Below are positions 31,825-40,216 of a DNA stretch of 44,457 nucleotides, one piece after another. The DNA lies in assembly GCF_004138215.1 (NCBI RefSeq), contig NZ_RYYS01000092.1, forward strand, positions 1 through 44,457, in the 5' to 3' direction. The notes below the pieces were generated by a model. The model was given only the letters and a program-made list of their open reading frames with translations, did not search any database and was not told where the DNA came from. How positions within the stretch are numbered: the stretch's first letter is position 1; the number at the start of each line of letters is the position of its first letter. The position numbers were made by a program, and so were the translations under genes. This stretch comes from Anaerophilus nitritigenes. Its GTDB lineage: Bacteria; Bacillota; Clostridia; Peptostreptococcales; Thermotaleaceae.

Positions 31825-33627
31825 ATGACAGAAAATAAAAATATTCCAAATAGAAAAGATCTTCCAAATGAATTCAAATGGAAACTAGAAAAAATGTATG
31901 AGAATGATGAGGATTGGAAAAAAGATTTTGAAGATGTGCAAAATTTAACAAAGGATTTTATGAAATACCAAGGAAAATTAGGGGCTTCTTCAGAGGAGTT
32001 ATTTAAGGCTCTTACCTTACAAGATGAGATATCTTTAAAGCTTGAAAATGTATATGTATATGCAAAAATGAGAAAAGATGAGGACAATACTATCACCAAA
32101 TATCAAGCTATGACAGATCAAGCACAAAGTTTGGCTATTTTTGTTCAAAGTAGTCTATCTTTTGTAGTTCCAGAAATTTTAAGTATACCTAAAGAAAAAA
32201 TAAATGAATTTTTAAATACAAATCAAGGATTAAAACTATATGACTTTTATTTAAAAGAACTTCTTCGCCAAAAAGAACATATCCTTTCAAGAGAAGAAGA
32301 ACAAATTTTAGCACAAATGGGAGAATTAGCACAAGCTCCTAAAAATATTTATGGAATGATTAATAATGCTGATATAAAATTTCCTGTGATCAAAGATGAG
32401 AATAATGAAGAAATAGAAGTGACAAAAGGAAGGTATATAAAATTATTAGAAAGTTCCAATAGAAGGGTAAGAAAAGATGCATTTAAGGCTTTATATAGTT
32501 CTTATGAAAACCAAAAGAATACTATTGGATCTACTTTAAATTATAGTGTAAAAAAAGATGTATTGTATGCAAAAGTTCGAAGATATCCTTCGGCTTTAAA
32601 AGCTTCGTTAGATACAGATTATATTCCTATATCTGTGTATGAAAATTTAATTAAAGCAGTAGAAGAGCATTTACCTACTATGTATCGATATGTAGAGCTT
32701 CGAAAAAAAGCTTTACAGCTAGATAAAATACATATGTATGATTTGTATACACCTATTGTAAAAGATGTAAAAATAGATATTCCTTATGAAGAAGGAAAAG
32801 ATATAGTAAAAAAAGGATTGGCTCCTTTAGGAGAGGAATATACTCAAATTTTACAAAAAGGATTTGATGAGGGTTGGATTGATGTTTATGAGAACAAAGG
32901 AAAAACTGGTGGAGCTTATTCTTTTGGTACTTATACTAGTAATCCATATGTATTGTTAAATTATCAAGATACGGTTCATGATGTATTTACATTAGCACAT
33001 GAAATGGGACATTCTATTCATTCTTATTATACACATAAAACCCAGCCATATATATATGGATCGTATACTATATTTGTAGCAGAAGTAGCATCTACTGTAA
33101 ATGAAACATTGCTTATGGAGTATCTTTTAAATCATACAGAAGATAAAAACAAAAAGCTATATTTAATGAATCATTATTTAGAGCAATTTAGAGGAACTTT
33201 GTATCGACAAACTATGTTTGCAAAGTTTGAAAAGATTATTCATGAAAAGGTAGAGAAAGGTGAAGCACTAACTTCAGAAGAACTTTGTAAAATTTATGGA
33301 GATTTAAATAAGTTGTATTATGGACCAAATGTTATAGTAGATGATGAAATTAAAATGGAGTGGGCAAGGATTCCACATTTTTATAATGCATTTTATGTAT
33401 ATAAATATGCTACAGGATATTCTGCAGCTATTACTCTGTCACAGAAAATTTTAAAAGAAGAAAAAAATTCAGTAAAAGATTATATTGAGTTTTTAAAAGG
33501 AGGAGGATCAGATTATTCTATTAACCTTTTAAAAGGTGCAGGTGTAGATATGGAGACGACAGAACCTATTCATGAAGCTTTGAAAGTTTTTGAAAAACTA
33601 GTACAAGAGATGGAAAAGATGCTATAA
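31825..33627 (+). CDS. pepF: oligoendopeptidase F (M3 family)
   Basis: 600 aa, full length. The N-terminal helical domain (1-200) includes LPNEFKWKLEKMYENDEDW, typical of PepF. The zinc site is HEMGHSIHS (HExxH, about residues 392-400), with the downstream Glu in VAEVASTVNETLLMEYLL. The C-terminal GGSDYSINLLKGAGVDMETTEPI also matches. PepF hydrolyses short peptides in the cytoplasm. The start at 31825 is 10 nt after AGAGAGGAG; an ATG four bases earlier is in another frame. It is a single-gene unit, with a hairpin over the stop codon. Confidence 0.93.
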   Translation: MTENKNIPNRKDLPNEFKWKLEKMYENDEDWKKDFEDVQNLTKDFMKYQGKLGASSEELFKALTLQDEISLKLENVYVYAKMRKDEDNTITKYQAMTDQAQSLAIFVQSSLSFVVPEILSIPKEKINEFLNTNQGLKLYDFYLKELLRQKEHILSREEEQILAQMGELAQAPKNIYGMINNADIKFPVIKDENNEEIEVTKGRYIKLLESSNRRVRKDAFKALYSSYENQKNTIGSTLNYSVKKDVLYAKVRRYPSALKASLDTDYIPISVYENLIKAVEEHLPTMYRYVELRKKALQLDKIHMYDLYTPIVKDVKIDIPYEEGKDIVKKGLAPLGEEYTQILQKGFDEGWIDVYENKGKTGGAYSFGTYTSNPYVLLNYQDTVHDVFTLAHEMGHSIHSYYTHKTQPYIYGSYTIFVAEVASTVNETLLMEYLLNHTEDKNKKLYLMNHYLEQFRGTLYRQTMFAKFEKIIHEKVEKGEALTSEELCKIYGDLNKLYYGPNVIVDDEIKMEWARIPHFYNAFYVYKYATGYSAAITLSQKILKEEKNSVKDYIEFLKGGGSDYSINLLKGAGVDMETTEPIHEALKVFEKLVQEMEKML

Positions 33628-33641
33628 AAATAGCATCTTTT
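33614..33641 (+). terminator. terminator overlapping the pepF stop codon
   Basis: AAAAGATGCTA / TAGCATCTTTT, an 11-bp stem whose loop contains the TAA stop (33625-33627). The T-run is short, so efficiency is uncertain. Confidence 0.6.
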
Positions 33642-33773
33642 CAGTTTGTTAAAGTAGAAAGTATTTATTTTAGTGGAAATGGTTAAACTTACAAAAAAAA
33701 TGTTGCTATATAGATTTTCATTCTATATCATGATATTGTAGAATAAAATAATGAAAATATGGTAGGTGAGTCT

Positions 33774-34199
33774 ATGTTTCATTTGTTATCATTAATATTT
33801 CGATATTTATTTATTTTTGTTATTTATTTATTTATTTTTGCAATTATTCGTTTAATTTATTTAGATATCAAAGGAATGACTCAAGTAAAAGAAGCACGTC
33901 CATACTTAAAATTAATCAATCGTAAAGAACAGCTTCCCTTTAAAGTGAAGGAAGTGTATACAATTGAAAAGACGGTTACCATTGGAAGGAAAAAAGAAAA
34001 TGATATTATAATTAATGATCCTTATATATCTAATCAACATGTAAAAATTATATCAGATGAAGGAAGTTTTTTTGTGGAAGATATAGATAGTGCAAATGGA
34101 ACTTATTTAAATGGAGATCGTATTATAGATGTGGTGGAGTTAAAAAGCGGAGATCGTATAAGGTTGGGGCAAATTGAATTTTTATTTATAGAGGAGTAG
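33774..34199 (+). CDS. membrane-anchored FHA-domain protein
   Basis: 141 aa from the ATG at 33774 (MFHLLSLIF), six bases after GGTGAG; an in-frame ATG at 33759 is upstream of that site. One N-terminal membrane helix (about 5-28) is followed by a linker and a C-terminal FHA domain (about 60-136). The conserved positions are GRKKENDIII, S-x-x-H (SNQHVKI) and NGT (SANGTYLNG). FHA domains bind phosphothreonine. It is the first gene of an FHA - FtsW/RodA - PBP run, the arrangement seen for FhaB-RodA-PbpA in actinobacteria, so it may link Ser/Thr phosphorylation to cell-wall synthesis (inference). Confidence 0.88.
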   Translation: MFHLLSLIFRYLFIFVIYLFIFAIIRLIYLDIKGMTQVKEARPYLKLINRKEQLPFKVKEVYTIEKTVTIGRKKENDIIINDPYISNQHVKIISDEGSFFVEDIDSANGTYLNGDRIIDVVELKSGDRIRLGQIEFLFIEE

Positions 34200-34204
34200 T
34201 TTAT

Positions 34205-35431
34205 ATGCTTAGAAAATTATTGAGTTATAAAACACCACAAAATTTAATTCTTTTGATAGATATTATGGCTTTATGTCTTTTGTATTTCTATAAGGAAAGT
34301 TTTGATGAATTTATTTTAATTTCAGGAATATTTCTTACTTTTATTATTTATATTTCTAATTTTATATTATTAAGAACCTCATCAGGGGATCATTATATTT
34401 TTTTGATTATGACTATGCTGATAAGCATAGGAATTATTATGATTTATCGAATTAATCCGTTTTATGGATTTAGACAAATTACTTGGTTTGGTGTAGGAAT
34501 AACTACTTTTTTTTTATTTTATGCAGTGATAAAAAAGATAAAGAAATGGGAAGATTGGACAAAAACTTATATGATTTTATCGTTTATATTGTTTTTGTCT
34601 ACTCTTGTGTTTGGAGTAAAAATTAAGGGAGCTACCAATTGGATTAAAGTTGGAAACATTGGATTTCAACCTGCAGAACTGATAAAAATAATATTTATAT
34701 TTTTTTTGGCTTCCTATTATAGTAAAAAAGAAAAAATAATGAATACCTATGGACTCATAGGTATTGTATATACTTATATAGGATTTTTATTTATTCAAAG
34801 AGATTTAGGAACAGCTATGATTTTTTATTTTATATTTATGACTATTTTTTATATATTTGAAAACAATAGAAAATTAATTTATTATAATATAATAGGAGCT
34901 TTTTTTATTGCGCTCGTAAGTTATTTTGTAGTGAATCATGTGCAAATTAGAGTCGTTACTTGGCTTGATCCTTGGAAGTACATCGATAATAAAGGATATC
35001 AAATTACTCAGTCTTTATTTGCTATTGCATCAGGAGGTTTTTTTGGAACAGGAATTGGTCTTGGATATCCAGAATTTATTCCAGAGGTACATAATGATTT
35101 TATTTTTTCTGCTATTTGCGAAGAAATGGGAATATTTGGTGGAATTGGAGTAATTATGCTATTTCTAATTTTAGTATATAGAGGTTTTAAAATTGCTTTG
35201 TATCAACAAAATTTGTTTTTTAAAATTGTTGCCATAGGAATGACAACTTTGCTTGGACTTCAGGCATTTATTATTATCGGAGGAGTTATCAAAATGATTC
35301 CACTAACGGGAGTGACCCTTCCTTTTGTAAGTTATGGAGGAAGTTCATTGATATCAAGTTTTGCTGCTTTGGGAATTTTACAAGTAGCTTCTGAAGAGAT
35401 GGATCCTAGTCAGGAGGAAGACAATGGATAA
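34205..35431 (+). CDS. FtsW/RodA/SpoVE-family peptidoglycan polymerase
   Basis: 408 aa with about ten to eleven membrane helices. SEDS signatures are present: GATNWIKVGNIGFQPAELIKI (catalytic Asp-loop region), LDPWKYIDNKGYQITQSLFAIASGGFFGTGIGLGYPE in the extracellular loop, and TGVTLPFVSYGGSSL near the C-terminus. SEDS proteins polymerise lipid II together with a class B PBP, here encoded next with an 8-nt overlap. It begins 5 nt after the FHA gene. Whether it serves elongation, division or spore cortex cannot be told from sequence. Confidence 0.93.
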   Translation: MLRKLLSYKTPQNLILLIDIMALCLLYFYKESFDEFILISGIFLTFIIYISNFILLRTSSGDHYIFLIMTMLISIGIIMIYRINPFYGFRQITWFGVGITTFFLFYAVIKKIKKWEDWTKTYMILSFILFLSTLVFGVKIKGATNWIKVGNIGFQPAELIKIIFIFFLASYYSKKEKIMNTYGLIGIVYTYIGFLFIQRDLGTAMIFYFIFMTIFYIFENNRKLIYYNIIGAFFIALVSYFVVNHVQIRVVTWLDPWKYIDNKGYQITQSLFAIASGGFFGTGIGLGYPEFIPEVHNDFIFSAICEEMGIFGGIGVIMLFLILVYRGFKIALYQQNLFFKIVAIGMTTLLGLQAFIIIGGVIKMIPLTGVTLPFVSYGGSSLISSFAALGILQVASEEMDPSQEEDNG

Positions 35432-36821
35432 AACGGACAAAAGAATCATAAGGGTTTTAATTATATTTAGCATGCTTTTCATAAGCTTAGTAGTGTATTT
35501 AAGCTATTTTGAAGTTTTTCAGGCTTCAAAAATTGTAACGAATCATTATAATAAAAGGCAATGGGTTAATGAAGAACATGTATTAAGAGGTATTATTGCA
35601 GATAGAAATGGAAAGACATTGGCTTATAGTGAAAAAACTCAAGATGGACAGGTTCGATATTATCCATTTGGAAATCTGTATAGTCATATTATTGGATATA
35701 GTTTGAAGGAATATGGAAAATCAGGATTGGAGGCTTCTTATAATAAAGAACTTTTAAATATTGATCAAAACCCTATTGCAGAAATTACACAAAAAATTAC
35801 AGGACCTAAAGAAAAAGGAAATAATTTAATTCTTACAATTGATCATGATTTACAAAAAGATGCACAGAAACATTTAAATGGTAAAAAAGGTGCTATTATA
35901 CTTATGAATCCCAAAGATGGAGAAATATATGCTATGGTAAGTAATCCTGATTTTGATCCATCTACTATAAAAGATCACTGGGCTGAAATTACAGAGAATC
36001 AAAATAGTCCATTAATTAATAGAGCTACCATGGGGCTTTATGCTCCTGGATCTGTATTTAAGATTATTACTGCAACGGCAGCACTTGAAAATGATATAAG
36101 TAAGAATTTTGAATGTAGAGGAAGTATAAATATTGATGGGTATGTATTAAGAGATTATAAAGAAAATGTTCATGGAAAAATTGATTTAAAAGAAGCTATG
36201 AGAGTTTCATGTAATGTAGCCTTTGCTCGCATGGGACTTGAGCTAGGAGAGGAAATTTTACAAAAAACATGTGAAAAATATATGTTTAATAAAAAAATTC
36301 CTTTTGATTTAAAGACGAAAAATTCTATATTTCCAAAACAAATGTTGACCAAACCAGAGCTAGGAGCCACTGCCATTGGACAGGGAAAAATTTTAGTGAC
36401 ACCACTGAATATGGTGATGTCAGCTAGTGCTATTGCAAATGATGGAAAGATGATGAAGCCTTATTTGGTAAAGGAAATTCTTAGTTCTGATGGAAGAACA
36501 ATTAAAAATTTTCGCCCACAGATTCTTGGAAGTGTTACAGATGAGTGGACATCTGAAAAAATAAAAGATATGATGATAAATGTAGTAGATCGAGGAACAG
36601 GAAAAAAATCAAAAATTAGAAATATAAAAGTTGCAGGAAAGACTGGAACAGCAGAAAATGAATCTCAAAAGGAGCATGCTTGGTTTGTAGGATTTGCTCC
36701 AGCTGATGATCCAAAGGTATGTGTTGTAATAGTACTTGAAAATATTGGATTAACTGGAGGCTCAAGTGCAGCACCTATTGCAAGAGATTTAATGATTGCT
36801 GCCTTGAATAAACTCAAATAA
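35424..36821 (+). CDS. class B penicillin-binding protein (transpeptidase)
   Basis: 465 aa. One N-terminal helix (about 8-30), a short pedestal (about 40-130, including RGIIADRNGKTLA) and a transpeptidase domain. Catalytic motifs are S210-VFK, S262-CN and K406-TGT, all intact, with GGSSAAPIARDLM at the end. It is shorter than PBP2/SpoVD (over 600 aa) and close to mycobacterial PbpA (about 490 aa). The 8-nt overlap with the SEDS gene supports a polymerase-transpeptidase pair. It is followed 13 nt later by fabI, probably in the same transcript. Confidence 0.93.
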   Translation: MDKTDKRIIRVLIIFSMLFISLVVYLSYFEVFQASKIVTNHYNKRQWVNEEHVLRGIIADRNGKTLAYSEKTQDGQVRYYPFGNLYSHIIGYSLKEYGKSGLEASYNKELLNIDQNPIAEITQKITGPKEKGNNLILTIDHDLQKDAQKHLNGKKGAIILMNPKDGEIYAMVSNPDFDPSTIKDHWAEITENQNSPLINRATMGLYAPGSVFKIITATAALENDISKNFECRGSINIDGYVLRDYKENVHGKIDLKEAMRVSCNVAFARMGLELGEEILQKTCEKYMFNKKIPFDLKTKNSIFPKQMLTKPELGATAIGQGKILVTPLNMVMSASAIANDGKMMKPYLVKEILSSDGRTIKNFRPQILGSVTDEWTSEKIKDMMINVVDRGTGKKSKIRNIKVAGKTGTAENESQKEHAWFVGFAPADDPKVCVVIVLENIGLTGGSSAAPIARDLMIAALNKLK

Positions 36822-36834
36822 AGGGGAGAAACGA

Positions 36835-37602
36835 ATGTATCAATTATTAAAAGATAAAAACATTATTATTATGGGAGTTGCCAATCAAAGAAGTATTGCA
36901 TGGGCTATTGCTAAAACATTTTATGAATCAGGAGCAAACATTTGTATTACTTATCAGGGAGAGAAAGTATTAGATAAAATAAAGAGATTAACAGAAAACA
37001 TGGATGTTTGTCTTCTTCCTTGTGATGTGACCAAGGATGAAGAAATTGAGAACACTTTTCATACATTAAAAAGTAAATGGAAAGTGTTGCATGGTGTTGT
37101 CCATTCTATTGCTCATGCGAAAAAAGAAGAATTAGAAGGAATGTATATAGATACTTCAAGAGAAGGATACAAAATAGCACAAGATATAAGTACATACTCC
37201 TTAGTGGCAATATCTAGATATGCAAAGCCATTGATGCATGAGGGTGGAAGTATTATGGCTCTTACATATCTAGGAGGAGAGAGAGTTGTAAAAAATTACA
37301 ATGTAATGGGAGTTGCAAAAGCTTCATTAGATGCCAGTATAAAATATTTAGCAGCAGATTTAGGAATGTATAATATAAGAGTCAATGGTATTTCAGCAGG
37401 GCCCATTAAAACATTAGCAGCAAAAGGAATAAGAGATTTTAATATGATGTTAAAAGAATTTGAAGAAAAGGTACCTGTGAAGAGATTGGTTACAACAGAA
37501 GAAGTAGCCAATACAGCTGTATTTTTAGCAAGTCATTTAAGTAGTGGAATCACAGGAGAAGTTATTCATGTAGATGGAGGCTATAATATATTAGGCTATT
37601 AA
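36835..37602 (+). CDS. fabI: enoyl-[acyl-carrier-protein] reductase (NADH), FabI type
   Basis: 255 aa, a short-chain dehydrogenase fold. The N-terminal cofactor segment IIMGVANQRSIAWAIAKTF, the SIAHA strand and the FabI catalytic triad Y145, Y155 and K162 (Y-x9-Y-x6-K) are present, followed by the GPIKTLAA loop and the C-terminal VDGGYNILGY. It reduces trans-2-enoyl-ACP in the last step of each fatty-acid elongation cycle. Its place behind an SEDS/PBP pair, away from other fab genes, may coordinate membrane and wall growth. GGGGAG precedes the ATG. Confidence 0.95.
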   Translation: MYQLLKDKNIIIMGVANQRSIAWAIAKTFYESGANICITYQGEKVLDKIKRLTENMDVCLLPCDVTKDEEIENTFHTLKSKWKVLHGVVHSIAHAKKEELEGMYIDTSREGYKIAQDISTYSLVAISRYAKPLMHEGGSIMALTYLGGERVVKNYNVMGVAKASLDASIKYLAADLGMYNIRVNGISAGPIKTLAAKGIRDFNMMLKEFEEKVPVKRLVTTEEVANTAVFLASHLSSGITGEVIHVDGGYNILGY

Positions 37603-37639
37603 AAAGTTCACATGTTCCTATAAGAACATGTGAATTTTT
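37601..37639. terminator. bidirectional terminator between fabI and cbiL
   Basis: A 16-bp stem (left arm within 37601-37617, right arm gaacatgtgaattttt at 37624-37639) with a 6-nt loop. It starts inside the fabI stop codon and touches the cbiL stop codon. T-runs are present on both strands. Confidence 0.88.
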
Positions 37640-38337
37640 TAATAATTTTCTTTATTGATCAATATAGTAGAAAAATAAGAAATTTGATCTTGTGTAATAT
37701 TTTCCAAATTTGTAAATACTACTTCTTTGTCTAAAGAAGAATTGCTTACTAAAATTGCATATTGAATTAAGTTATATTTTTTAAGTTTTTCAATAATTTC
37801 TTTAAAGTTTTTATACACTTTCATGAGTACAATAGAATTGTAATGTTGTAGTGTAAAGTCTATTTTTTCTTCATCAGCAGTACATGGAAGCACTACTAAT
37901 GCTTCTTTGTCCATTACAAGTGGAAAATTTTTACTAGATGCAATGTTGGAAAAAGCACTAATTCCAGGAATTGTTTCTATTTCTATTTTTTGTTTTAAAA
38001 GATTTAAAATATATACATAGGTACTATAAAGCATAGGATCACCTAACGTGATAAATCCTACATTTTTTCCATTTTTTACTTCTAATTCAATTTCATCAGC
38101 AATTTTTTGCCAAGCTGTATTTTTTTCCTCATTATTGAAATTCATAGGAAAATGTCTTTGGCGAATTTCAGTATGAGGAAGAATATATTCCTTTACAATG
38201 GATAGAGCAAAACTATCTCCTCCCTGTTTAGGTTCTGGTGTAACTAAAATGTCTAATTTTTCAATAGTTTTTACTGCCTTGATGGTAACTAAGGTGCTGT
38301 CTCCAGGACCTGTACCAATTCCATAAAATTTTGCCAT
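37639..38337 (-). CDS. cbiL: cobalt-factor II / precorrin-2 C20-methyltransferase
   Basis: 232 aa. A tetrapyrrole methylase fold with the N-terminal KFYGIGTGPGDSTLVTIKAV, the SAM-site GFITLGDPMLYSTYVY, the central TIPGISAFSNIASS and the KVYKNF segment that marks CbiL/CobI. It methylates C20 with S-adenosylmethionine in corrin ring synthesis. In a CbiK-containing (early cobalt insertion) pathway the substrate should be cobalt-factor II. It is the only corrin-ring gene in the window and runs divergently from the cobalt-uptake operon. The good ribosome binding site (AAAGGAGG, about 38371-38378) lies over 30 nt from the ATG, with an 8-bp hairpin in between. Confidence 0.88.
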   Translation of the reverse strand: MAKFYGIGTGPGDSTLVTIKAVKTIEKLDILVTPEPKQGGDSFALSIVKEYILPHTEIRQRHFPMNFNNEEKNTAWQKIADEIELEVKNGKNVGFITLGDPMLYSTYVYILNLLKQKIEIETIPGISAFSNIASSKNFPLVMDKEALVVLPCTADEEKIDFTLQHYNSIVLMKVYKNFKEIIEKLKKYNLIQYAILVSNSSLDKEVVFTNLENITQDQISYFSTILINKENY

Positions 38338-38345
38338 ATTATCTA

Positions 38346-38366
38346 CAAATACTATTTAAGTATTTG
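38346..38366 (-). promoter_or_regulatory. hairpin between Shine-Dalgarno and start codon of cbiL
   Basis: A perfect 8-bp stem (CAAATACT / AGTATTTG) with a 5-nt loop separates the AAAGGAGG motif from the cbiL ATG. Folding would bring the two within about 12 nt, so translation could depend on this stem. No in-frame start codon lies just after the AAAGGAGG. Confidence 0.4.
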
Positions 38367-38442
38367 TATTACCTCCTTTCTATTGTTGATAAATTTTTGC
38401 AAAACTTATATAAATACCTAGAGAATAAAATACCATAAAACA

Positions 38443-38531
38443 TAAAGAAACTTAATAAAAATTCATTATAACTCTAACAGAATACAATTAATTAATCAAT
38501 ATAAGATTATAAAAATTTAAAGAAACTTAAT
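38443..38531. repeat. 14-bp direct repeat upstream of the cobalt operon promoter
   Basis: TAAAGAAACTTAAT occurs at 38443-38456 and again at 38518-38531, 75 bp apart, between cbiL and the riboswitch promoter. It could be a regulator site or a chance repeat in A/T-rich DNA. Confidence 0.35.
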
Positions 38532-38570
38532 TTAAATTTAATAAAAATGAGTTAGAAAAGACAAATTTAA

Positions 38571-38599
38571 TTGACATAGTATAACGGATTATGTATAAT
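38571..38599 (+). promoter_or_regulatory. consensus promoter of the cobalt uptake operon
   Basis: TTGACA (38571-38576), exactly 17 bp, TATAAT (38594-38599): a perfect vegetative promoter. Transcription should start near 38606, about 20 nt before the riboswitch. Confidence 0.9.
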
Positions 38600-38624
38600 T
38601 TAGATGATCAAAATTAAATAAATT

Positions 38625-38778
38625 TATATTAGGTTTCTTAAAAGAATCAAAAGGGAAAGTGGTAAAATCCACTGCAGCCCCCGCTACTGTAAAGCTGATG
38701 AAACTTTAAAAATCCACTGGTACAACTGGGAAGGATAAGGAGTAAAATGAAGCTAAGCCAGGAGACCTGCCTAATATA
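38625..38778 (+). promoter_or_regulatory. cobalamin riboswitch (cobalt transport operon)
   Basis: Closing stem TATATTAGG (38625-38633) with CCTAATATA (38770-38778). Inside are AAAGGGAAAGTGG, AATCCACTGCAGCCCCCGC, TACTGTAA, the CTGGGAAGG segment and the B12 box AAGCCAGGAGACCTGCC. It lies upstream of the cobalt-type ECF transporter genes. A stem ACTTTC / GAAAGT (38788-38804, loop GGAGG), a small AAATAGC / GCTATTT stem and the terminator at 38852-38880 make up the expression platform. Confidence 0.95.
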
Positions 38779-38851
38779 TCCTATTTAACTTTCGGAGGGA
38801 AAGTAAGGTATTCATATTTAAATAGCTATGCTATTTTTATGTATATTTTAA

Positions 38852-38880
38852 AAAAGAACCTCTAAGGGCTCTTTTTTTTT
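38852..38880 (+). terminator. riboswitch-controlled terminator
   Basis: An imperfect stem (AAAGA.CC / GG.TCTTT around a short loop) followed by nine T's, about 95 bp before the first gene of the operon. Confidence 0.75.
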
Positions 38881-38975
38881 GTAATAATGTGTGAAAGGAG
38901 GAAAATTTTATATTTTGAGTGGGGGTATTGAAATAATTTTAAATGTAATACACAATATAAAGGGAGGAATAAAAA

Positions 38976-39764
38976 ATGAAAAAAATATTTAGTGTGATTT
39001 GTATTGCAGCTTTAATGATGACAGGTTGTGGACAGGAAGTAAAAACAGAAACACAAGTAAAAGAACAAGCACAAGAAGGAAACTTAACATTTGTTGCAAG
39101 TGGAGAAGAAGCAGCTACAGAAGGATTTACAACAAAAGATGGATGGGATTTAGAGTTTGATCATATTTATCTTACTGTTTCTGATATTAAAGCTTATCAA
39201 TTAGATACAGATTATGATGCAGAAACTCAAGAAGCAATCAAAGGAGAAGCTAGTGCTGTTTTAGAAGGTGAAAAAACTGTAGACTTAGCACAAGAAAATC
39301 CTGAAATTGGTCAAGTAAAAGCACCTTATGGTCAATATAATGCTATGTCATGGAAAGTAATAAAAGCAACAGAAGGTGTAAATAAGGGAGCAGCACTTAC
39401 ATTTATAGGAAAAGCTAAAAAAGATGGAAAAGAAGTAAACTTTGAAATTGCATTAGATAAAGAAAATATGTATTATGCAGGAGAATACTTAGGTGATGAA
39501 AGAAAAGGTATCTTAGATGAAGGAGATGCAGATCTTCAAATGACTTATCATTTAGATCACTTATTTGGAAGTATTAAAAGACCAGATGAAGAAGGCGTTT
39601 TAGGATTTGAACCTTTAGTAAAATTAGAAAAAGATAATATGATTAAAGTAGATATGAAAGCTTTACAAGAAGGATTAACAAAAGAAGAATTCAAAACATT
39701 AGTAGATAGTATTCCACATGTTGGACATGTAGGAGAAGGACATGCATATACAGAAGAAATATAA
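38976..39764 (+). CDS. lipoprotein of the cobalt ECF transporter operon (K-component position)
   Basis: 262 aa. Signal peptide with lipobox MMTGC (Cys18), then a Gln/Glu/Lys linker and an acidic beta-rich domain without a motif I recognise. The last 15 residues are His-rich (HVGHVGEGH), suggestive of metal binding. It is the first gene after the cobalamin riboswitch and is followed by the L, M, Q and O genes. In nickel/cobalt ECF systems with a K-L-M-Q-O order, the K protein is an extracytoplasmic accessory component; that role is inferred here from position, not from homology I can verify. GGGAGG precedes the ATG. Confidence 0.7.
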   Translation: MKKIFSVICIAALMMTGCGQEVKTETQVKEQAQEGNLTFVASGEEAATEGFTTKDGWDLEFDHIYLTVSDIKAYQLDTDYDAETQEAIKGEASAVLEGEKTVDLAQENPEIGQVKAPYGQYNAMSWKVIKATEGVNKGAALTFIGKAKKDGKEVNFEIALDKENMYYAGEYLGDERKGILDEGDADLQMTYHLDHLFGSIKRPDEEGVLGFEPLVKLEKDNMIKVDMKALQEGLTKEEFKTLVDSIPHVGHVGEGHAYTEEI

Positions 39765-39778
39765 ATAGAGGTGACAAA

Positions 39779-40216
39779 ATGAAAAAAATATATCAACTAG
39801 GTTTAATCTTGATGATGATGATTTTATATACCAGTCCAACTTTTGCACATGGAGTAGACATTACTTATACAAAAGATTCATCTTATACAATTGATGCAAA
39901 ATATGAAGATGGAATGGTAATGAAAAATGCACAGATTATTATCTATGCACCTGATGATGCTAAAAAACCATGGAAAAAAGATACTTGTGATGAAAATGGA
40001 AAATATGTATTTACACCAGATTCTTCTAAAGAAGGAGATTGGATGGTACAAATTAGACAATCAGGACATGGAGGAATGCTTCATATTCCAGTAGGAGCAG
40101 AGGAGAGTGCACCAGTTCAATCAGGGTATTCTCCAGTACAAAAATGGATTATGGCAGGATGCGTAGTATGGGGAATGATTGGAACTGCACTTTATTTTTC
40201 AAGGAGGAATCAATAA
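39779..40216 (+). CDS. secreted/anchored L-type component of the cobalt transporter
   Basis: 145 aa. A signal peptide is probably cut after Ala23, giving a mature N-terminus His-Gly-Val. A beta-sandwich of carboxypeptidase-regulatory type follows (about 28-105: KNAQIIIYAPDDA, GKYVFTPDSSKEGDWMVQIRQSGHGG). One C-terminal helix (about 122-140) ends in RRNQ. It sits where CbiN would be in CbiMNQO, and no CbiN is present, so it likely replaces CbiN as in NikL-containing systems. The TAATG overlap with cbiM couples their translation. The mature N-terminal His and QSGHGGMLHIP may help bind the metal ion (inference). Confidence 0.75.
   Translation: MKKIYQLGLILMMMILYTSPTFAHGVDITYTKDSSYTIDAKYEDGMVMKNAQIIIYAPDDAKKPWKKDTCDENGKYVFTPDSSKEGDWMVQIRQSGHGGMLHIPVGAEESAPVQSGYSPVQKWIMAGCVVWGMIGTALYFSRRNQ

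Noticed and set aside
31658-31867. A 69-codon minus-strand ORF between the YtvI-like and pepF genes
   Set aside because: Low-complexity Phe/Ile/Tyr-rich product, overlaps the start of pepF, and has no family resemblance.
38625-38975. Short peptides encoded in the riboswitch leader
   Set aside because: Only very short frames without ribosome binding sites; the sequence is explained by the aptamer and expression platform.
40144-40215. N-terminal extension of CbiM
   Set aside because: It overlaps the previous gene. The conserved N-terminus MHIPDG and its AAGGAGG place the start at 40216.
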